From positions 1-20,043 of the forward strand of contig DKMV01000253.1 of the NCBI GenBank assembly GCA_002469605.1: a DNA stretch of 20,043 nt. Reading direction: 5' to 3'. Positions 15,921-20,043 of this stretch are shown piece by piece (the stretch's first letter is position 1; each line of letters begins with the position of its first letter). This DNA comes from Leclercia sp. UBA7405. GTDB lineage: Bacteria; Pseudomonadota; Gammaproteobacteria; Enterobacterales; Enterobacteriaceae. The notes under the pieces are model-generated. The model ran no database searches and had not been told where the DNA came from. It saw nothing but the letters and a program-made list of their open reading frames with translations. The translations under genes were made by a program, and so were the position numbers.

Positions 15921-16511
15921 ATGAAAGTAGCAAAAGACCTGGTGGTCAGCCTGGCCTATCAGGTACGTACAGAAGACGGTGTATTGGTTGATGAGTCTCC
16001 GGTGAGTGCGCCGCTGGACTACCTGCACGGTCACGGCTCCCTGATTTCCGGCCTGGAAAACGCGCTGGATGGTCATGAAGTTGGCGACAAATTTGACGTT
16101 GCTGTAGGCGCGAACGACGCTTACGGTCAGTATGACGAGAACCTGGTGCAGCGCGTTCCTAAAGACGTGTTCATGGGCGTTGACGAGCTGCAGGTTGGCA
16201 TGCGCTTCCTGGCTGAAACCGACCAGGGTCCGGTACCGGTTGAAATCACTGAAGTTGAAGACGACCACGTTGTGGTTGATGGCAACCATATGCTGGCTGG
16301 CCAGAACCTGAAGTTCAACGTTGAAGTTGTTGCGATCCGCGAAGCAACCGAAGAAGAGCTGGCTCATGGCCACGTTCACGGTGCGAACGGTCACGACCAC
16401 GACCACGATCACGGCCACGATGGCTGCTGCGGTGGTCACGGCCACGACCATGGTCACGACCACGGCCATGGTAAAGGTGGTTGCGGTAACGGCGGCTGCG
16501 GTTGCCACTAA
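15921..16511 (+). CDS. slyD: FKBP-type peptidyl-prolyl isomerase and metallochaperone SlyD
   Basis: 196 residues. Cytoplasmic folding helper and nickel chaperone for hydrogenase. The FKBP domain (about 1-69 and 121-146) is interrupted by the chaperone flap domain (about 76-120); DYLHGHGSLISGLENAL (33-49) is the SlyD signature. The tail (149-196) has 15 His and 5 Cys, the metal-binding region; the CC pair is at 169-170, then Cys188, 193 and 195. E. coli SlyD has six tail cysteines, so one is missing here. The start has AGGAG about 6 nt upstream. A bidirectional terminator follows. A weak TACAAT -10 candidate lies at 15880-15885. Confidence 0.96.
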   Translation: MKVAKDLVVSLAYQVRTEDGVLVDESPVSAPLDYLHGHGSLISGLENALDGHEVGDKFDVAVGANDAYGQYDENLVQRVPKDVFMGVDELQVGMRFLAETDQGPVPVEITEVEDDHVVVDGNHMLAGQNLKFNVEVVAIREATEEELAHGHVHGANGHDHDHDHGHDGCCGGHGHDHGHDHGHGKGGCGNGGCGCH

Positions 16512-16526
16512 TACCTTTCAGGTAGC

Positions 16527-16554
16527 AAAAAAGCGGGATTATCCCGCTTTTTTT
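16527..16554. terminator. Bidirectional terminator between slyD and slyX
   Basis: Stem GCGGGA (16533-16538) with TCCCGC (16542-16547), 3-nt loop, preceded by six A and followed by seven T. The A-tract and T-tract make it work for slyD on the plus strand and slyX on the minus strand, which converge here. Confidence 0.93.
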
Positions 16555-16559
16555 ACGCC

Positions 16560-16778
16560 TCAATAGTGCGGTGGCGGGGTCTCTTCAGCCTGGGAGGCGA
16601 TATGGGAGGACTGGGTCGCTTTTACCTTTTCCGTCAGCAGACGCAGCAGGTCGCGCAGCTTAGCCATTTCGAGTTCGTGGGCCGTTACGGTCTGGTTCAG
16701 CTCATCGATGGTGATCTCCTGAAAAGCCAGCCGGCTCTCCAGCTCTGCCAGTCGTGCTTCCGTTGTCGTGTCCTGCAT
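16560..16778 (-). CDS. slyX: SlyX family protein
   Basis: 72 residues, the E. coli SlyX length. It is almost entirely a heptad-pattern coiled coil ([19 protein letters not shown], then [18 protein letters not shown]) with a short PPPHY tail. Function is unknown; it is named for its neighbour slyD. It is convergent with slyD, sharing a terminator, and divergent from fkpA. A GAGGTGA sequence precedes the start on the minus strand. Confidence 0.93.
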   Translation of the reverse strand: MQDTTTEARLAELESRLAFQEITIDELNQTVTAHELEMAKLRDLLRLLTEKVKATQSSHIASQAEETPPPHY

Positions 16779-16873
16779 GATTCACCTCGTTAATCAGTCG
16801 GGTGCCGTAAAAAGGGGCGGCGGCGAATTTTAGCTGACTTTAGTGCGGTTAGCAGTAACCATGCCGCGAGCAA

Positions 16874-16902
16874 GAAACTAATTTAAACAAAAATAGTCTT
16901 AA
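16874..16902 (+). promoter_or_regulatory. Sigma-E type promoter of fkpA
   Basis: GAAACTA at 16874-16880 (-35) and GTCTTAA at 16896-16902 (-10) with a 15-nt spacer resemble the envelope-stress sigma factor consensus. fkpA is an established member of the E. coli sigma-E regulon and its promoter has the same -35 as I recall it. A separate TATAGT at 16953-16958 might give a sigma-70 start. Confidence 0.6.
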
Positions 16903-17015
16903 AAGAGGCGAGTTTCGGGTGAGTCTGTCTGTAGATTTCTTCCGCAACGTTTTATAGTACGCAACTCATTTACATTTATTGCCGGGGCGAGAGGCCCTGG
17001 ACCCTGGAGATATGG

Positions 17016-17837
17016 ATGAAATCACTGTTTAAAGTAACGCTGCTGGCGACCACTATGGCTGTCGCTCTGAATGCGCCACTGGCTTTCGCTGCGGACACCG
17101 CGGCGAAACCAGCTGCCAGCGCAGACAGCTCAGCGGCGTTCAAAAATGACGACCAGAAATCAGCCTATGCGCTCGGAGCCTCTCTGGGTCGCTATATGGA
17201 AAACTCCCTGAAAGAACAGGAAAAACTGGGCATTAAACTGGATCAGGCTCAGCTGATTGCTGGTGTTCAGGACGCTTTTGCCGATAAGAGCAAGCTGTCC
17301 GATCAGGAAATCGAACAAACTCTCCAGGCTTTTGAAGCGCGCGTGAAGGGTGCGGCTCAGGAGAAGATGGAAAAAGACGCAACCGAAAACGAAACCAAAG
17401 GCAAAGCCTACCGTGACGCTTTCGCTAAAGAGAAAGGCGTGAAAACCTCCTCTACCGGCCTGGTGTACAAGGTTGAGAAAGAAGGCACCGGTAACGCACC
17501 TAAAGACAGCGATACCGTTGTCGTTAACTACAAAGGCACCCTGATCGACGGTAAAGAGTTCGATAACTCTTACACCCGCGGCGAACCGCTCTCCTTCCGT
17601 CTTGACGGCGTGATCCCGGGCTGGACCGAAGGCCTGAAAAACATCAAGAAAGGCGGCAAGATCAAGCTGGTTATCCCACCGGATCTGGCCTACGGTAAAA
17701 CCGGCGTTCCGGGTATCCCGGCTAACTCTACGCTGGTGTTTGACGTAGAGTTGCTGGATATCAAGCCGGCGCCGAAGGCGGATGCAAAGCCTGAAGCCGC
17801 AGCGGATGCCAAAGCAGCTGACGCAGCGAAGAAATAA
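17016..17837 (+). CDS. fkpA: Periplasmic peptidyl-prolyl isomerase and chaperone FkpA
   Basis: 273 residues (E. coli 270). The signal peptide (1-25) has a basic start, a hydrophobic core and cleavage after AFA. Residues 26 to about 140 form the helical dimerisation/chaperone domain, and 145-250 the FKBP isomerase domain with VVVNYKGTLIDGKEFDNSY and VIPGWTEGL. The C-terminal tail (251-273) is a low-complexity Ala/Lys/Pro stretch. It helps outer-membrane and periplasmic proteins fold. The start has GGAG at 17006-17009; an out-of-frame ATG at 17012 is ignored. The leader contains a tandem CCCTGGA repeat (16995-17008). Confidence 0.96.
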   Translation: MKSLFKVTLLATTMAVALNAPLAFAADTAAKPAASADSSAAFKNDDQKSAYALGASLGRYMENSLKEQEKLGIKLDQAQLIAGVQDAFADKSKLSDQEIEQTLQAFEARVKGAAQEKMEKDATENETKGKAYRDAFAKEKGVKTSSTGLVYKVEKEGTGNAPKDSDTVVVNYKGTLIDGKEFDNSYTRGEPLSFRLDGVIPGWTEGLKNIKKGGKIKLVIPPDLAYGKTGVPGIPANSTLVFDVELLDIKPAPKADAKPEAAADAKAADAAKK

Positions 17838-17847
17838 AACTGCGAAG

Positions 17848-17875
17848 CCGCCGCCTTTAAGGCGGCGGTTTTTTT
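17848..17875 (+). terminator. Rho-independent terminator of fkpA
   Basis: CCGCCGCC (17848-17855) pairs with GGCGGCGG (17861-17868) around a 5-nt loop, followed by seven T. It lies 11 nt after the fkpA stop. Confidence 0.95.
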
Positions 17876-17888
17876 ATTCAGGGGCAGA

Positions 17889-17894
17889 TATAAT
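17889..17894 (+). promoter_or_regulatory. Possible -10 of the yheO-tusDCB promoter
   Basis: A perfect TATAAT just after the fkpA terminator would start transcription near 17901 and give a leader of about 100 nt for yheO. No good -35 is visible at 17-nt spacing, so the call is tentative. Confidence 0.35.
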
Positions 17895-17944
17895 TAACAC
17901 TGGAAAGCCTTACCTGCGCTGTATTAATTTAGTTGTCCGTGTAA

Positions 17945-18001
17945 ATGATGAGCCTGCCCTGAAAACCTCCCGACAGGCTCCTGAAAAGGAGTGTTTTTTT
18001 C
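17945..18001 (+). promoter_or_regulatory. Putative attenuator / SD-sequestering leader of yheO
   Basis: Two exclusive hairpins are possible. Hairpin A pairs GAGCCTG (17950-17956) with CAGGCTC (17974-17980). Hairpin B pairs CTCCT (17978-17982) with AGGAG (17987-17991) around a GAAA tetraloop and is followed by TG and seven T (17994-18000). B contains the yheO ribosome-binding site AAGGAG and looks like a short terminator; A and B share 17978-17980. A five-codon ORF (ATG ATG AGC CTG CCC TGA, 17945-17962) covers the 5' arm of A but lacks a clear ribosome-binding site. The switch is inferred. Confidence 0.45.
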
Positions 18002-18724
18002 ATGACCAGGTCGCTATTAACCAACGAAACCAGCGAGCTCGATCTGCTGGATCAACGTCCTTTCGACCCGTCCGATTTTGATATTCTCAAATCATACGAG
18101 GCGGTAGTGGACGGGTTAGCGATGCTCATTGGGTCCCACTGCGAAATCGTATTGCACTCCCTGCAAGATCTGAAGTGTTCCGCCATCCGTATTGCTAATG
18201 GCGAGCATACCGGCCGTAAAATTGGCTCGCCAATTACCGACCTTGCGCTGCGTATGCTGCATGACATGACGGGCGCGGATAGCAGTGTCTCCAAATGTTA
18301 TTTCACCCGCGCCAAGAGCGGCGTACTGATGAAGTCGGTTACTATCGCCATCCGCAACCGGGATCAGCGGGTCATTGGTTTGCTGTGCATTAACATGAAC
18401 CTGGATGTGCCGTTCTCGCAAATCATGAGCACCTTTATCCCACCGGAAACGCCTGACGTGGGCTCTTCCGTTAACTTTGCCTCCTCTGTTGAGGATCTGG
18501 TGACCCAAACGCTCGAGTTCACCATCGAAGAGGTCAATGCCGATCGCAATGTGTCCAATAACGCTAAAAATCGCCAGATCGTGCTTAATCTCTATGAGAA
18601 AGGGATCTTCGATATCAAAGATGCTATCAACCAGGTAGCGGATCGCCTGAATATCTCTAAACATACGGTCTATCTCTACATCCGTCAGTTCAAGAGCGGT
18701 GATTTTCTGGGGCAAGAGAAGTAA
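18002..18724 (+). CDS. yheO: YheO family DNA-binding regulator
   Basis: 240 residues, the E. coli YheO length. The N-terminal part (about 25-145) is a PAS-like YheO domain, including [20 protein letters not shown] and [15 protein letters not shown], suited to binding a small ligand. The C-terminal part (about 190-235) is a helix-turn-helix with [20 protein letters not shown]. It is a predicted transcription factor without an assigned ligand. It shares the TAATG junction with tusD, so it is in one operon with the tRNA thiolation genes. The ribosome-binding site AAGGAG at 17986-17991 lies in a possible regulatory hairpin. Confidence 0.92.
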   Translation: MTRSLLTNETSELDLLDQRPFDPSDFDILKSYEAVVDGLAMLIGSHCEIVLHSLQDLKCSAIRIANGEHTGRKIGSPITDLALRMLHDMTGADSSVSKCYFTRAKSGVLMKSVTIAIRNRDQRVIGLLCINMNLDVPFSQIMSTFIPPETPDVGSSVNFASSVEDLVTQTLEFTIEEVNADRNVSNNAKNRQIVLNLYEKGIFDIKDAINQVADRLNISKHTVYLYIRQFKSGDFLGQEK

Positions 18725-19110
18725 TGCGTTTTGCGTTAATGGTGACGGGGCCGGCTTACGGCACCCAGCAGGCAAGCAGCGCGCTGCAATTTGCCCAGGC
18801 GCTGCTCGAGGCGGGTCACGAACTGATAAGCGTATTTTTCTATCGTGAAGGCGTGTATAACGCCAACCAGCTCACCTCCCCGGCTTCTGACGAATTTGAC
18901 CTGGTGAGGGCCTGGCAGGGGCTTAACCAGACATACGGCGTTGAAATGCACATTTGCGTGGCCGCCGCGCTGCGCCGCGGTATCGCCGATGCGTCTGAAG
19001 CGGAACGTTTAAATCTCGCCGGCGCCAATCTGCAGGCGGGCTTTTCTCTCAGCGGCCTGGGCGCGCTTGCACAGGCGGCGCTGACCTGCGATCGAATGGT
19101 GCAATTCTAA
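18724..19110 (+). CDS. tusD: Sulfurtransferase TusD
   Basis: 128 residues, DsrE-like fold. Subunit of the TusBCD hexamer that relays persulfide sulfur from TusA to TusE for 2-thiouridine synthesis by MnmA at tRNA position 34. The catalytic cysteine is Cys78 in [13 protein letters not shown], the same position as in E. coli. [20 protein letters not shown] (9-28) is a typical N-terminal segment. The start overlaps the yheO stop by one base and the stop overlaps the tusC start by one base. Confidence 0.95.
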   Translation: MRFALMVTGPAYGTQQASSALQFAQALLEAGHELISVFFYREGVYNANQLTSPASDEFDLVRAWQGLNQTYGVEMHICVAAALRRGIADASEAERLNLAGANLQAGFSLSGLGALAQAALTCDRMVQF

Positions 19111-19469
19111 TGAACCGCGTGGCCTTTGTTTTTTCATCTGCTCCCCACGGCAGCGCTGCTGGCAGGGAGGGGCTGGATGCGCTGCTTGCTACTTCTGCGC
19201 TGACGGAGGATATCGGCGTCTTCTTTATCGGTGACGGCGTTCTGCAGCTTCTCGCCGGGCAGCAGCCGCAGGCGATCCTGGCGCGGGACTATATCGCTAC
19301 CTTTAAAGTGCTTCCTCTCTATGACATCGAAACCTTCTGGGTGTGTGCGGCATCGCTGAAATCGCGCGGGCTGGATGAGCAGACGCCGCTGGTGCTGGAT
19401 GCGACGATAGTTGCGCCCGACCTTCTGCGTGACCAGCTTTCCCACTACGACACGATTCTGACATTCTGA
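19110..19469 (+). CDS. tusC: TusC, sulfur relay subunit
   Basis: 119 residues of the DsrF-like family, second subunit of TusBCD. The [20 protein letters not shown] start (6-25) matches the family. The region at about 78-83 reads FWVCAASL; E. coli TusC is not considered the active sulfur carrier. It overlaps tusD by one base (TAATG) and precedes tusB by 7 nt, with GAGG at the tusC stop acting as the next ribosome-binding site. Confidence 0.94.
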   Translation: MNRVAFVFSSAPHGSAAGREGLDALLATSALTEDIGVFFIGDGVLQLLAGQQPQAILARDYIATFKVLPLYDIETFWVCAASLKSRGLDEQTPLVLDATIVAPDLLRDQLSHYDTILTF

Positions 19470-19476
19470 GGCCGCC

Positions 19477-19764
19477 ATGCTCCATACTCTGAGCCACTCC
19501 CCGTGGCAGTGCGATATTGACGGAATGGTGAGAATGCTGCGCGACGGCGACGCTCTGCTGCTACTCCAGGACGGCGTTCTGGCCGCGATGGCGGGCAGCC
19601 GCTATGTTGAAATTCTTACGAACGCCCCCATTAAGGTCTATGCGCTTAAGAATGACATTGAGGCGCGAGGCCTGGCTGGTCAAATTTCAACCACAATTGA
19701 CGTGGTTAGCTATACTGATTTCGTTAATCTGGCGATTACACACACCGGTCAAATGAACTGGTGA
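19477..19764 (+). CDS. tusB: TusB, sulfur relay subunit
   Basis: 95 residues, DsrH-like family, third subunit of TusBCD. It begins MLHTLSHSPWQCDI, and has DALLLLQDGVLAAMAGS (25-41) and a conserved VVSYTDFVNLAITH near the end. It is the last gene of the yheO-tusDCB operon; the 124 nt to rpsL hold the rpsL promoter and a short hairpin. Confidence 0.94.
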   Translation: MLHTLSHSPWQCDIDGMVRMLRDGDALLLLQDGVLAAMAGSRYVEILTNAPIKVYALKNDIEARGLAGQISTTIDVVSYTDFVNLAITHTGQMNW

Positions 19765-19785
19765 TTTGAGATCGCTGTATATTTC

Positions 19786-20043
<258 letters not shown>

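Noticed and set aside
15909..16508. Val/Thr-rich 199-codon frame opposite slyD
   Set aside because: Its low-complexity start is just the complement of the His-rich slyD tail codons.
16365..16511. Repetitive DNA resembling a short tandem repeat or CRISPR-like array
   Set aside because: The repeats are irregular CAC/GAC/GGC codons that translate to the known SlyD metal-binding tail; there are no uniform spacers.

Overview
The window comes from an enterobacterial (gamma-proteobacterial) chromosome. The core gene order crp / yhfA / prkB-yheU-yheT ... yheS / kefG-kefB-yheV / slyD / slyX / fkpA / yheO-tusD-tusC-tusB / rpsL is the Escherichia-Klebsiella-Enterobacter arrangement, and the proteins have the lengths and motifs known for those families. 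The malonate decarboxylase cluster matches the gene order described for Klebsiella pneumoniae. That points to a malonate-utilising genus such as Klebsiella or Enterobacter, but I cannot fix the genus from sequence alone.

Layout. (1) 1-2945: the first 18 codons of crp (minus strand), its leader and control region, divergent yhfA (OsmC family), then the minus-strand set yheT-yheU-prkB (alpha/beta hydrolase, small acidic protein, phosphoribulokinase-like kinase). (2) 2946-10284: a control region with a good CRP site, then mdcABCDE, a strong intergenic hairpin, and mdcFGH, all on the plus strand. This encodes a complete biotin-independent malonate decarboxylase: acyl-carrier transferase, ACP, two carboxyltransferase-like subunits, the two enzymes that make and attach the prosthetic group, the malonyl transacylase that primes the enzyme, and an AEC-type transporter. 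(3) 10274-13132: mdcR (LysR regulator), convergent with mdcH and overlapping it, sitting 12 nt behind yheS (ABC-F ATPase). (4) 13254-15826: kefG-kefB-yheV, a glutathione-gated K+ efflux system plus a small zinc-ribbon protein. (5) 15921-17837: slyD, convergent slyX, and fkpA (folding factors) with clear terminators and a sigma-E type promoter before fkpA. (6) 17838-20043: yheO and tusDCB (sulfur relay for tRNA 2-thiouridine), then the start of rpsL with its promoter.

No insertion sequence, phage, CRISPR array, tRNA or rRNA gene is visible. In E. coli yheS is followed directly by yheT; here the roughly 8-kb mdc unit separates them. I found no wholly unknown system. The least-explained signals are regulatory: a leader before yheO with two mutually exclusive hairpins, a U7 tract and a five-codon upstream ORF; the CRP and LysR-like sites before mdcA; the mdcE-mdcF hairpin; and the absence of any insulator between yheS, mdcR and mdcH.
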